A DNA stretch of 64,000 nt from Epibacterium ulvae (GTDB lineage: Bacteria; Pseudomonadota; Alphaproteobacteria; Rhodobacterales; Rhodobacteraceae). Shown here piece by piece: positions 52,438 to 61,953 of this stretch. Position 1 is the first letter of the stretch, and each line of letters starts with the position of its first letter. Where the stretch lies: contig NZ_FMWG01000004.1 of assembly GCF_900102795.1 (NCBI RefSeq), positions 310,001-374,000 of the forward strand. Direction: 5' to 3'. A model generated the notes under the pieces. That model was not told where the DNA came from and did no database searches. It was given only the letters and a program-made list of their open reading frames with translations. Both the position numbers and the translations under genes were made by a program.

Positions 52438-53072
52438 TTAATTTGGACGCCACCCGATCGCTTTCGAAATCAGTTGTGCCGCTTCGATCATGTGATCTGA
52501 TTGCGAGATGACTTTGTCTGCCTTTGCGTGCTGATCCAGGGCCCAAAACGAAAGACTGGCCCCGACTTTGTCTTATTAATCAAAAATAGGTGCCGCTATT
52601 TCTGTGACCTGCAAGAATTCTTCTTTCACCGACTTGGCAAAGCCATCAATTTTAACATCCCACAAAAAAGCACTTCAATTAAGCGGCGGAGGTCAGCGTG
52701 AATTTGGTAAATTCTTCAAACTCTAACGTCTCAAGAAATTCTTGCTTACGCGGTTCTGACGGATGGTAAAGAAATACTTTGCCAGTGGCATTGCAATGCA
52801 AGGGACATGGTCGCCAGATCATCCGGACCCACTGGTGCAAACGGCGTCCGGTACGGTATGTCCGAGAGGATTTATAATACCCGATCAGCCCTTCGCCCTG
52901 AAGGCACAGTAAGGACGGAATGGCAGGAACTTTTCACCAATTCCTTGCTTCGCACATCCTCTAAAAAAGCAAGAGGCTGGCGTGCATCAGACAAGACATC
53001 CATCACAATCGCACATTTGGTGACAATCGAACTTTCAATGGCTCGGCCTATATATTCACGCATCAATTCCAC
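52438..53072 (-). pseudogene. Decayed IclR regulator paralogous to the one at 20206
   Basis: The start has E-S-S-I-V-T-K-C-A-I-V-M-D-V-L-S-D-A-R-Q-P-L-A-F, matching the intact IclR with a single difference over that stretch. A frame change leads to S-S-R-T-Y-R-T-G-R-R-L-H-Q-W-V-R; then about 65 codons are missing before A-T-G-K-V-F-L, E-F-E-E-F-T-K-F-T-L-T-S, a stop, K-E-E-F-L-Q-V-T-E-I-A-A-P-I-F, and the tail I-S-K-A-I-G-W-R-P-N ending in TAA at 52438-52440. Several frameshifts and stops; not functional. Confidence 0.82.
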
Positions 53073-53154
53073 GGCAATGAAATCGCGAACGCGGTTCCCT
53101 CACCCAAGGGGTGAGCCGGATCTTTCAGTCCAACCTTTGGCACATTGCCGCGTC

Positions 53155-54402
53155 TTACGCATTTGCGCGTCGCAGAACTGCGTTGAGCAAAACATTGACG
53201 CCCGGGGCTGTATAGCGCGGCTCGATATGTTCGCTTTCGTTATGGGTGATGCCATCGTGGCAAGGGGTAAAAATCAGTGCCGTTGGCACGACTTTTGCCA
53301 GATGATAGGCATCATGTCCTGCTGCGCTCAGCATATGTTTGTGACTGACGTCCAAATCCACAGCGACCTCTTCGACAAGGTCTGTCAAATTTTGGTCAAA
53401 GGCCACATCACCGAAAACCCATTCTTTGATGATCCCAAGCGCAGTGTTTGATTGCTTTTGGGCCACGGGCAACACTGCAATCACTTTGTCGTACATCTCT
53501 TTGGCCAGCGCAGGGTCTGGATGTCGCACATCAATCGTCACCTTGGCATGGTCTGCGATGATCCCATATTTATTCGGAGACACCTCAATCCGGGCACAAG
53601 TGGAGCGCCCTTCGGGTTCATATTCCCAGCCAATTTTATTGACCTCGGCCACGATCACCGATGCGGCTACCAATGCGTCTTTACGCTTGCGCATGGGCGT
53701 CGGCCCAGAATGCGCGTTTTCGCCGGTGATCTGCACTTCCGCCCCAAAAGACGTATAGCCTCCGATAACAATGCCCACGTGCAGGCCTTCTGCGTCTAGA
53801 ATGGGCCCCTGTTCAATGTGCAGCTCAAAATAAGCATCAATCGCGGAAGGATCACGCGGCGCGGACCCGGCATAGCCAATGCGTTTCAGTTCTTGTCCAA
53901 AGGCACAGCCATTTTCATCCTGCTGCCCCAAGACCCAATCCAGAGCATGCACACCGCAAAAAAACCCTGCCCCCATCATGGGCGGCTGAAAGCGCACACC
54001 TTCTTCGTTGGTCCAACAGACCACTTCAACAGCCCGCCGGGTGTCGACATTTTGATCGTTTAAGGTACGAATGACCTCTAGTCCTGACAACACCCCTAGA
54101 ATTCCGTCATACCGCCCGCCCGCAACTTGTGTATCCAGATGCGAGCCCATCACCACGGCAGGCAAACTGGGGTCTTTGCCCTCTCGGCGGGCAAAGATAT
54201 TACCTGCACCATCAACGCGCAGCACACACCCAGCCGCCGTACACCATTGCACAAATTGATCGCGCATGGCTTTATCATCATCGCTCAGCGCAAGCCTGCT
54301 CAGCCCTGTGGATTTGCCAACCCCAATACGGGCCGATACCTCAAGTGTATCCCAAAGACGCTCCGCATTAATTTCCAGTTTATTCGCTTTGGTGTTCAAC
54401 AC
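53155..54402 (-). CDS. N-carbamoyl-L-amino-acid hydrolase/allantoate-amidohydrolase-type metallopeptidase (M20 family)
   Basis: A 415-residue Zn/Mn/Co-dependent amidohydrolase. Metal-site motifs in order: G-S-H-L-D-T near residue 83, W-T-N-E-E-G-V near 128, E-L-H-I-E-Q-G-P near 195 and A-G-H-D-A near 385; substrate-binding T-H-N-E-S-E near 395. The family hydrolyses N-carbamoyl amino acids, beta-ureidopropionate or allantoate with release of ammonia and CO2. I chose GTG at 54402, five bases after GGAG, giving L-N-T-K-A-N-K-L-E-I-N; a TTG at 54441 is the longest alternative. It is divergent from a LysR gene. Confidence 0.87.
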   Translation of the reverse strand: MLNTKANKLEINAERLWDTLEVSARIGVGKSTGLSRLALSDDDKAMRDQFVQWCTAAGCVLRVDGAGNIFARREGKDPSLPAVVMGSHLDTQVAGGRYDGILGVLSGLEVIRTLNDQNVDTRRAVEVVCWTNEEGVRFQPPMMGAGFFCGVHALDWVLGQQDENGCAFGQELKRIGYAGSAPRDPSAIDAYFELHIEQGPILDAEGLHVGIVIGGYTSFGAEVQITGENAHSGPTPMRKRKDALVAASVIVAEVNKIGWEYEPEGRSTCARIEVSPNKYGIIADHAKVTIDVRHPDPALAKEMYDKVIAVLPVAQKQSNTALGIIKEWVFGDVAFDQNLTDLVEEVAVDLDVSHKHMLSAAGHDAYHLAKVVPTALIFTPCHDGITHNESEHIEPRYTAPGVNVLLNAVLRRANA

Positions 54403-54489
54403 GGGCGCTCCAAATTTGTTGCGGCTTGGGATGGGTTGCAATAACCGTCTATGTTTCTCTGCTAGCAGCGGGCAGTTGCCACGGGTATC

Positions 54490-54523
54490 TTGATGTAACT
54501 ATGTTTGCTTAGAGAGTTATCAA
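54490..54523. promoter_or_regulatory. Inverted repeat in the hydrolase/lysR divergent region
   Basis: TTGATGTAACT (54490-54500) and AGTTATCAA (54515-54523) form an imperfect inverted pair in the space between the two divergent genes; a plausible LysR-type binding region just ahead of the LysR start. Confidence 0.4.
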
Positions 54524-54537
54524 AGTAAGAGGCGGCT

Positions 54538-55476
54538 ATGGCACTTACCTCGGTCAGTAATGTCGATCTAAAGCTGCTCAGCGTGTTTCGCACGGTGGCG
54601 CAATGCGGTGGGTTTTCTTTGGCACAGGCTGAACTGAACGTCAGCCAAGCCACCATCAGCATACACATAAAGAACCTAGAAACTCGTCTGGGATTGACCT
54701 TATGTCAGCGCGGACGCGGCGGTTTTGCCCTGACCGACGACGGGCAACGGGTATATGACGCCTCAAATGCGCTGTTCAATCACCTCGAAGATTTCCGAAG
54801 TCTGGTGCTGGGTTTTGAAACGCTTGTGGGTGAATTGCAAATCGCTATCATTGACAACTCCGTCTTTCACCCGGAGTTTCAACTTGCGAACGTTATCCGG
54901 AATTTTGGGCAACTTGATCACAGTGTCGATCTGTCAGTGCATGTCTCCCCACCCAATTCTCTAGAACAAATGGTACTGGGCGGGCAGGCGCATATCGGTA
55001 TCGGCTATTTCCCAAGACGGCTGGCACAACTTGACTATGACCCATTATATATGTCCGAAATGCAGCTGTATTGCGGGCAAGACCACCCGCTGTTTGATCG
55101 CGACGATCCTGATATATCCGTTAGTGATGTTGAAAATGCGGATCACGCGCAGCGGGGTTATGTATCCTATGATCAGCTGCCCGAGAACGAAAGACAATTC
55201 AACTATGCCGCCCGCGCCCAAAATATCGAAGGCTTAGCGCATCTGGTTTTGTCTGGGCAATATCTGGCGTTTTTGCCTGTTCACTATGCGGATCAGTTCG
55301 AACGAAACGGCAAGGTCCGCCCACTACTAAGCGACACCTACAGCTATACGTCGTGTTATGAAATTATCCGGCGCAAATCTGCGGCGCGTACCCCAGCGGA
55401 ACGCAAATTCCACGAACTGCTGATCTCAGAATCAATCGAACACGATCTGGTGCACCCAGATGTGCCCACACGCTAG
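54538..55476 (+). CDS. LysR-family transcriptional regulator
   Basis: A 312-residue LysR regulator. Winged helix in residues about 8-65 (L-L-S-V-F-R-T-V-A-Q-C-G-G-F-S-L-A-Q-A-E-L, V-S-Q-A-T-I-S-I-H-I), then the effector-binding fold. Divergent from the carbamoylase-type gene and 274 bases ahead of the amide-type ABC operon, so it may control either or both. Confidence 0.9.
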   Translation: MALTSVSNVDLKLLSVFRTVAQCGGFSLAQAELNVSQATISIHIKNLETRLGLTLCQRGRGGFALTDDGQRVYDASNALFNHLEDFRSLVLGFETLVGELQIAIIDNSVFHPEFQLANVIRNFGQLDHSVDLSVHVSPPNSLEQMVLGGQAHIGIGYFPRRLAQLDYDPLYMSEMQLYCGQDHPLFDRDDPDISVSDVENADHAQRGYVSYDQLPENERQFNYAARAQNIEGLAHLVLSGQYLAFLPVHYADQFERNGKVRPLLSDTYSYTSCYEIIRRKSAARTPAERKFHELLISESIEHDLVHPDVPTR

Positions 55477-55750
55477 AATGCATAGGGTGAATCTTATATG
55501 TTTGCCCAAATATTCAGACATGCGCTCATTATACGGGCATCATCGCTTTGTTACTTAGACCAGTATCAAACTAAACATTATTACATTCGAATGCCTTAAG
55601 ATGAGCCCTTGTGGAACACTTAAATTGTTCCGGCCCGAACCTTCGGTATTTGGACACACTGGGGGCCCGCATAAGCCCGCCATCGCTGGCTAGGCCAGCG
55701 CAAGTCGGATTGGGATCCGCGCAATGATCCCACAGAACAGGGGAATGAAC

Positions 55751-57076
55751 ATGACTGATATTTCAATGAAATCTGGTACATCGCGGCGTAGTTTTCTTCA
55801 GACGGCAGGTCTAAGCACTGTTGGCGGTGCTGCCGTACTAACTGGAACGAACACAGCGGCACAGGCACAATCTGGCGAGCCAATTGTGATCGGTGGACCA
55901 ATCCAAATGACAGGCGGCGGTGCCGCGGATGGCATCGAATTCAAACGCGGCCTTGAGATGGCAGCCGAAGAAATCAATGCAGCAGGTGGTATTCTGGGGC
56001 GCCCCGTCGAAATCGTTGTCGCGGATACGGAATCTGGAGGGGACGATAAAATCACCAGCGCTGGCCAACGCCTGATCGACCGTGACAACGCCAGTGCACT
56101 GATCACCGGCTATAATTTTGGCTCGCAAATCGCGTTGCAAAACGTCGCGGCAGATGCCTCAGTCGTTTATATGCATGCTGATACCGCCCGCGCCCACACT
56201 GCGCTTGTCGGAAGTGATCCCGAAAAATACTGGCAATCCTTTATGTATTGCCCTTCCGAAGTTTATTATGGCTTTGCCTATCTGAACTATATCAAAACCC
56301 TTGAAGACTCTGGCCAGTTCATCCCTGTCAACAAAAAGATCGCGATTGTAACAGGCCCAATCCAATATTCCATCAACATCGCCAACTCCATTCAGGAAGA
56401 AGCCGCGAAATACGGCTATGAGATCTCGCTTTATGAAACGGTCGAAGCACCGACCAACGATTGGGGCCCGACACTGGCCAAGCTCCGCGAAGACGAGCCG
56501 GGCTTTATCGTAGTCACCCATTTCTTCCCCGGGGATCAGGCGCAGTTCATGAAGCAATTCCTGACCAACCCAACCAACAGCCTTGTTTATCTGCAATACG
56601 GTGCCTCTCTGGCGGCATTCCGTGACATTGCTGGCGATGCATCTAAAGATGTTCTTTATGCTACGAACATCGGTGTGCTGTCTGGCGACATTGGAGCGGA
56701 CTTCACTGCGCGCTATCTTGCAAAGTATGGTGACAAAGCATCTCCGAACGGCGGCGCGCAAACTTACGAGGCCCTGCATATGTTCGCTCAGGCGGCAGCG
56801 TTGGCAGGTGGCGTCGGCGAAGCTTATGACGATGGGCAAAACAAAAAGGTCGCCGATCGTCTGCGCAACCTGATCTATCGCGGGCCAACCGGAGCCATTC
56901 GCTTTGATAAGCAAACCCAGCAAGCGTTTTCTTATCCGGTGCAGACCAACGATCCATCGCTGGGCATGTCGCATATCTTCAGCCAGATCGCGAAAAAGGA
57001 AGAGAATGGCAAGATCATCTCTCCCGTTCCATACAGCGTCGCGGAGTTCCGCAAGCCACACTGGATCAAAGCATAA
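55751..57076 (+). CDS. Branched-chain/amide-type ABC substrate-binding protein, Tat-exported
   Basis: A 441-residue periplasmic binding protein. The twin-arginine leader S-R-R-S-F-L-Q lies near residue 10, followed by a hydrophobic stretch and A-Q-A cut near 40. The mature part is the LivK/UrtA/AmiC type: G-G-P-I-Q-M-T-G near 52 and L-E-M-A-A-E-E-I-N-A-A-G-G-I near 75. ATG at 55751 has GGGGAA seven bases upstream; Met at 55724 and 55745 are alternatives. First gene of the ABC operon feeding the amidase and nitrile hydratase. An amide, nitrile or urea-like solute is likely. Confidence 0.9.
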   Translation: MTDISMKSGTSRRSFLQTAGLSTVGGAAVLTGTNTAAQAQSGEPIVIGGPIQMTGGGAADGIEFKRGLEMAAEEINAAGGILGRPVEIVVADTESGGDDKITSAGQRLIDRDNASALITGYNFGSQIALQNVAADASVVYMHADTARAHTALVGSDPEKYWQSFMYCPSEVYYGFAYLNYIKTLEDSGQFIPVNKKIAIVTGPIQYSINIANSIQEEAAKYGYEISLYETVEAPTNDWGPTLAKLREDEPGFIVVTHFFPGDQAQFMKQFLTNPTNSLVYLQYGASLAAFRDIAGDASKDVLYATNIGVLSGDIGADFTARYLAKYGDKASPNGGAQTYEALHMFAQAAALAGGVGEAYDDGQNKKVADRLRNLIYRGPTGAIRFDKQTQQAFSYPVQTNDPSLGMSHIFSQIAKKEENGKIISPVPYSVAEFRKPHWIKA

Positions 57077-57096
57077 ACGGTTAAAAGGGTGGCTCT

Positions 57097-57867
57097 GTGA
57101 ACAGTCCCGTTGAATCTATTCTCGAATGCAGAGGCGTATCGCGGCACTATGGTGCCCTGGCAGCTGTGGATGGCATTGATTTAGCGATCTCTGCAGGCGA
57201 AACCGTTGGCATAGGTGGCCCCAACGGGGCTGGCAAAACCACCTTTTTTGACCTGATCTCGGGATTGACCGCAGTCAGCGGTGGTCAGATTCTGTATAAT
57301 GGAAAGACCATCACAGGGGTTTCTCCTCACCAGCTGTTTCACCAAGGCATGGCCCGCACGTTTCAGGTAACCGATGGCTTTGGCAGCCTAACCGTAATGC
57401 AGAACATGCTGGCCTCGATCATCAACGGCGGTGGCGCAGAACGTCCGGGGCTGTTTATCACACGAAAACACCGCGACTTGGCCTGTGCTGTGCTGGCAGA
57501 TTATGGGCTGTTGAACTCTGCAGATGACCTTGTCTCGGATCTGCCCGCGCTCGACAGAAAAAAGCTGATGGTCGCGACCGCCGTTGTCCATAAGCCGCAA
57601 ATATTGCTGTTGGACGAACCTGTTGGCGGCCTTGCTCCTTCTGAGGTGGATGCCTTTATCGAGCTGATTTTAGGCCTGCGCAAAACCGGCATAACAATTG
57701 TATTCATCGAACATGTAATGCGGTTTTTGCTCGCGGTGGCAGACCGCGCCTTGATCATGCATCAAGGTAAACTGATCTATGATGGCGCGCCCAAAGGCAT
57801 CGCGGCAGATGAAACCGTTAAGTCGGTCTATCTCGGCTCTGCCGCTGACGCGATGGGGGCACATTGA
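57097..57867 (+). CDS. LivG-type ABC ATPase with non-canonical signature
   Basis: A 256-residue ATPase. Walker A G-G-P-N-G-A-G-K-T-T near residue 39, Walker B I-L-L-L-D-E-P near 170, H-loop I-E-H-V-M near 205. The ABC signature, normally L-S-x-G-Q, reads D-L-P-A-L-D-R-K-K-L here; it lacks the Gly-Gln pair. It starts with GTG, 20 bases after the binding-protein gene. It forms the ATPase pair with the LivF-like protein downstream, whose signature is intact, so the dimer may have one canonical and one degenerate site. Confidence 0.9.
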   Translation: MNSPVESILECRGVSRHYGALAAVDGIDLAISAGETVGIGGPNGAGKTTFFDLISGLTAVSGGQILYNGKTITGVSPHQLFHQGMARTFQVTDGFGSLTVMQNMLASIINGGGAERPGLFITRKHRDLACAVLADYGLLNSADDLVSDLPALDRKKLMVATAVVHKPQILLLDEPVGGLAPSEVDAFIELILGLRKTGITIVFIEHVMRFLLAVADRALIMHQGKLIYDGAPKGIAADETVKSVYLGSAADAMGAH

Positions 57868-57870
57868 ACC

Positions 57871-58581
57871 ATGGCTTCTATTCTTAGCATTCAGGGTCTG
57901 TGCTCTGGCTACCGCAATCAACAGGTACTGACCGACATTGATCTTGAGATCGAAGAAGGCTCTGTCACCGCGTTGATTGGCCCCAATGGGCATGGGAAAT
58001 CAACGCTGCTGAAAACTTTGTCCGGATTAATCCCGACCTGGAAAGGCGACACGCAATTTCTTGGAAAAGCGCTGGGGAACAACGCTCCAGATCGTGCGCG
58101 TGCCGGGTTGATCCTGGTCCCGCAGGGCGATCAGTTGTTTGGCGGCATGACGGTCGAAGAAAACCTGATGATGGGGACCTTCGCTCGCAAAGACCGCGAC
58201 GCAGTCCAAGACAGTTTGGAAACTGTCTTTACTCTATTCCCCCGCCTCAAAGAACGGCGTGGCCAACGCGCCGAAAGCCTGTCTGGCGGAGAACGCCGCA
58301 TGGTGGGCATCGGGCGTGGGATGATGGCAAACGGAAAAATGATGATGATTGATGAACCCTCTCTGGGGCTTGCACCTTTGATCATCGAACAGATTTACGA
58401 AGCCCTTGGGCACCTTGCCAACCAAGACCGATCGATTCTGGTGGTCGAAGAAAACCCAAGCCGTGTCGCCAATGTGGCCAGCGCTTTTCACCTGATGGAC
58501 GGCGGCCGCATCGCGTGGTCAGGCAATACCAACGACCTCGCGAATTCAAGCGACCTGCTTAAGACATACCTAGGGGGCTAA
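57871..58581 (+). CDS. LivF-type ABC ATPase
   Basis: A 236-residue ATPase: Walker A G-P-N-G-H-G-K-S-T near residue 37, signature E-S-L-S-G-G-E-R-R near 138, Walker B M-M-I-D-E-P near 160, E-E-N-P H-loop replacement (V-V-E-E-N near 190) as usual for LivF. It starts three bases after the LivG-type stop and is followed four bases later by livH. Confidence 0.92.
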   Translation: MASILSIQGLCSGYRNQQVLTDIDLEIEEGSVTALIGPNGHGKSTLLKTLSGLIPTWKGDTQFLGKALGNNAPDRARAGLILVPQGDQLFGGMTVEENLMMGTFARKDRDAVQDSLETVFTLFPRLKERRGQRAESLSGGERRMVGIGRGMMANGKMMMIDEPSLGLAPLIIEQIYEALGHLANQDRSILVVEENPSRVANVASAFHLMDGGRIAWSGNTNDLANSSDLLKTYLGG

Positions 58582-58585
58582 AGCG

Positions 58586-59464
58586 ATGGATGCGATACTT
58601 CAAATCTTAGTAACCGGGCTGACGCTTGGCTCTATGTATGCCTTGGCCTCGGTTGGTTTGGCGCTGACCTATGGCACGATGGGCATGTTTAATATGGCCC
58701 ATGGTCTGTTTATGACCATCGGCGCCTATGTCTGCTATTCCGCCTTTATCGTGTTCGGCATGCCGCTCTCGTTTGCAGTTCTGATCGGTATTGCTGCAGG
58801 CGGCGTTGTGGGCATGGCGATGCACCTGCTGATCGTCAAATTCATGCTGCACCGAGCTGACTTTCAGACCACAATTATGGTGGCCACCGCAGGTGTCGCG
58901 ATCTTGTTGCAGGATCTGATCCTGAAACAATACGGCGCTTACCCGTTCAAACAGCCCGCCCAGATCGAGGGCCAGCTGACCGTCGCAAGTGTTGTTGTGA
59001 CTTACCAATCGATCGCGATCATGACCTTTGCCGCCGCGCTGATCGGTCTGATGGCGTGGCTACTGACAAACACACGGTTTGGCCTGGCGATCCGGGCAAC
59101 CGCAATGAACCAAGACGCCGCCGAGTTGATGGGGGTCAAGACAGAGCAAACCTATCTGCAGGTCTTACTAATCGCCGGGGTTCTAGCCGCTGCTGCAGGC
59201 ATTTTGATTTCGTCACTGGCCAGCCTGTCACCCGACATGGGCACCAATCCGTTGATCCGCGCTTTTGTAATCTGCGTTGTGGCCGGTCTGGGCAGCGTCA
59301 CCGGCGCAGGCATCACTGCGATTGTGCTGGGCGTCATGGAGGCAGCGATTGGCTATTACATCGGGGTGCGCTTTGGCTTTCCAACAATGCTGGGCCTCGT
59401 GATCCTTGTTCTTATCTTTAAGCCAGCAGGTCTGTTCGGCAAACAGGGGGTTGTGCGCGCATGA
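58586..59464 (+). CDS. LivH-type ABC permease
   Basis: A 292-residue membrane protein with about eight hydrophobic segments. LivH patterns: L-T-L-G-S-M-Y-A-L near residue 12, the coupling-helix region G-L-A-I-R-A-T-A-M-N-Q-D-A-A near 165 and V-A-G-L-G-S-V-T-G-A near 230. It pairs with the LivM-type permease, whose start overlaps its stop by ATGA. Confidence 0.92.
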   Translation: MDAILQILVTGLTLGSMYALASVGLALTYGTMGMFNMAHGLFMTIGAYVCYSAFIVFGMPLSFAVLIGIAAGGVVGMAMHLLIVKFMLHRADFQTTIMVATAGVAILLQDLILKQYGAYPFKQPAQIEGQLTVASVVVTYQSIAIMTFAAALIGLMAWLLTNTRFGLAIRATAMNQDAAELMGVKTEQTYLQVLLIAGVLAAAAGILISSLASLSPDMGTNPLIRAFVICVVAGLGSVTGAGITAIVLGVMEAAIGYYIGVRFGFPTMLGLVILVLIFKPAGLFGKQGVVRA

Positions 59465-60489
59465 ACGGCAATACTGCACTTTACCGACACCTCACCGCAC
59501 TTGTCGCTGTGCTTGCAGTGATCGCGATCCTGCCAGTGTTCATCACTCAACGGTATTTTCTGGGCGAGATCATCCTGTTCATGATCTGGGCCTCGGTGGC
59601 GACACAATGGAACGTGTTGCTGGGGCACGCAGGGGTCTTTTCACTGGGGCAGATGCTGTTCTTTGCGATTGGCGCCTACGCGGTGGGGATGATGGGCACG
59701 TATTTTGATGTCTCACCTTGGCTTGCCATGCCAATCGGCGCGATTGTTGCCGCAAGTGCGGCGCTGGTAATTGGTCTGGCCTGTCTGCGGCTCGAAACCG
59801 CTTATGTGGCACTGTTGACCTTTGCAATTGTCTTTATGGTCAGCACACTGATCAGAACGGATGCGGAATGTTTCATCACCAAAGGTGGCTTGTGCACCCC
59901 ACTGTTCGGAGGCGGCAATGGGTTTTCTGGCTTTGATGATCTGGGCTTTCGAAAACTACTGAAAGGCCAATGGGTTGTGGGCAACTACTTTGTAGTGCTT
60001 GGCGTTCTGGCTCTATCCTTGCTGGCATCTATCTGTGTCATTCACGGCCGCTTGGGGCTGGCGTTCAGGGCGCTTGGCGACAGTCGCATCTACGCCGCGG
60101 CACGCGGTATGAACAGAACCCGTTTCCATATCATCGCATTTGTTATCACGGCCTTTTTTACCGGTCTCACCGGGGCTGTTTATGCTGCCCATTTCCGCTT
60201 TGCAGGGCCCAGTCTGTTTGAATTTCCGACACTTGTTTTCATTCTCGCGATGATCGTGATCGGTGGGCTGAAATCCACATGGGGCCCGATCTTTGGCGCC
60301 GCGCTGATGATGGTTCTGGTCGAATTCGCCAAAGAAATGGGTGATGTGCAAAACACCCTGATCGGCTTTGTCCTCGTGGTGTTTGTCTTGATCTTCCCCA
60401 AAGGGCTGGCCGGTGCGACGTCTCAGCTGGCTCAGCGGATCAGCAGACAGCGGTCTCGCAAAGCCAGCGATACAGCGCGCGCAATCTGA
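59461..60489 (+). CDS. LivM-type ABC permease
   Basis: A 342-residue membrane protein with about ten hydrophobic segments, G-H-A-G-V-F-S-L-G-Q-M-L-F near residue 55 and the coupling region G-L-A-F-R-A-L-G-D-S-R near 200, followed by V-I-G-G-L-K-S-T-W-G-P. A cytoplasmic loop near residues 135-160 carries two Cys. Last transporter gene; the amidase follows after 54 bases, suggesting one transcript. Confidence 0.92.
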   Translation: MNGNTALYRHLTALVAVLAVIAILPVFITQRYFLGEIILFMIWASVATQWNVLLGHAGVFSLGQMLFFAIGAYAVGMMGTYFDVSPWLAMPIGAIVAASAALVIGLACLRLETAYVALLTFAIVFMVSTLIRTDAECFITKGGLCTPLFGGGNGFSGFDDLGFRKLLKGQWVVGNYFVVLGVLALSLLASICVIHGRLGLAFRALGDSRIYAAARGMNRTRFHIIAFVITAFFTGLTGAVYAAHFRFAGPSLFEFPTLVFILAMIVIGGLKSTWGPIFGAALMMVLVEFAKEMGDVQNTLIGFVLVVFVLIFPKGLAGATSQLAQRISRQRSRKASDTARAI

Positions 60490-60543
60490 CATTGGCAAAG
60501 ACATGCTGGCCGCAAGCCAAACCACAGGTGTAGGACTGCTTTG

Positions 60544-61953
60544 ATGAACTTTGAAACGATAGAAACGGTTTCTGCGCAGCTTAAAGCAGGCGAGGTGACA
60601 TCACAGGCTTTAACAGCCGCTTTGATGCAAAGCATCACAGCCCGCAATCCGTTGATTTGCGCTTATAGCGACCTGTTGTTTGACACAGCCATGCACGAGG
60701 CGCGCGCAGCAGATGCGCGCCATGCCGAAGGGCAGGCAAAAAGCGCGCTGGATGGCATCCCGATTGCAGTCAAAGACCTGATTGATACAACCCCAGCCCG
60801 CTGCTCTGCAGGGCTCGCCCATCTTGCAAACTACATCCCCGCCATCGATGCGCCAGTCGTCAAAACACTGCGCGATGCAGGTGCCGTTATTCTGGGTGTG
60901 ACCGAAACCGACCCTGGCGCGTTTTCAACTGACACTTTGCGGGTCACCAACCCCTTGGCGGCAGATCGAATCGTCGGTGGCTCTAGCGGTGGGTCCGCTG
61001 CGGCGGTGGCTGCTGGCATGGCATTTGCAGCGATTGGCACAGACACCGGCGGCAGCATTCGTATTCCGGCAAGTTGCAGTTCGATCTACGGGTTCAAACC
61101 CACCTGGGGAACCGTGGATACAACCGGTGTGCGCCCCCTGGCGCAATCCCTTGATCATATAGGTCCGCTGGCCCGCAGCATTGCGGACCTTGCCCTTGTT
61201 CAGCAGATCATTGACCCCGGCTTTATGGGGCAAAGCAATGCACCACAAAACGGCCCCCTTACGCTGGGCGTGCCACACGCCTATTTCGCCGATGCCCAAA
61301 CCGAAATACGAAATGGCTTTGCCGAGACCCTAGACAGGCTCGTCGATCAGGGTGTGGATTTGATTGAAGTCACCCTGCCCTATCCCGACACAGTGCTAAA
61401 CTTTCATATGGTCAATCTGCCGCAACAGGCCGCCACCTATCATCTGAAACATTTTCCACGCGACTGGCCAAACTATCCGCCCATTGCCCGTGGCACAATT
61501 GAAACCGGACACAGCATTTCGGCCACGCAATTAGCAACCGCCCAAAAGCAATGCAAAGCCGCCCGCGATCAGGCTGATCAAGCCCTCACGCAGGTGCGAG
61601 CCTTAATCTTGCCCACCATGCCGGTGGATGCACCAAAACGAAGCGAACACAGCATTACTCTTGCTCAACAAGAACGATCCCGTTTGGCGGCAACCATCCG
61701 CTATACCTGCCTTTTCAATCAGACCGGCCACCCGGTGGTGTCCATGCCCGCAACCAGACAAGCGGACGGGCGCGCACAAAGCATACAATTGGTGGGCGCT
61801 CACGCCCAAGATCGCGCCTTGTTGGCCATCGCAAAACGGATTGAAACGATATTGGCTCTCGACCTGAACTATGCTGATCTGCAAGACTTTAGGACAAATG
61901 CGCCCAAAGAAACCGGGAAAGCAACACATGGAGACGCTGTAGATGCAAGATAA
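60544..61953 (+). CDS. Amidase-signature enzyme
   Basis: A 469-residue amidase. The Ser-cisSer-Lys triad is visible: Lys in A-V-K-D-L-I-D near residue 77, cis-Ser in V-G-G-S-S-G-G-S-A near 148, nucleophile Ser in T-D-T-G-G-S-I-R near 172. It hydrolyses carboxamides to acid and ammonia. ATG at 60544 (one codon after a TTG). Its 3' end overlaps the nitrile hydratase alpha start by 11 bases. In this setting it converts the amide made by nitrile hydratase, or an imported amide, to the acid. Confidence 0.92.
   Translation: MNFETIETVSAQLKAGEVTSQALTAALMQSITARNPLICAYSDLLFDTAMHEARAADARHAEGQAKSALDGIPIAVKDLIDTTPARCSAGLAHLANYIPAIDAPVVKTLRDAGAVILGVTETDPGAFSTDTLRVTNPLAADRIVGGSSGGSAAAVAAGMAFAAIGTDTGGSIRIPASCSSIYGFKPTWGTVDTTGVRPLAQSLDHIGPLARSIADLALVQQIIDPGFMGQSNAPQNGPLTLGVPHAYFADAQTEIRNGFAETLDRLVDQGVDLIEVTLPYPDTVLNFHMVNLPQQAATYHLKHFPRDWPNYPPIARGTIETGHSISATQLATAQKQCKAARDQADQALTQVRALILPTMPVDAPKRSEHSITLAQQERSRLAATIRYTCLFNQTGHPVVSMPATRQADGRAQSIQLVGAHAQDRALLAIAKRIETILALDLNYADLQDFRTNAPKETGKATHGDAVDAR

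Noticed and set aside
56159-57061. Leftward 300-codon open frame opposite the amide-type binding protein
   Set aside because: Antisense to a complete Tat-exported binding protein within an operon; no domain visible.
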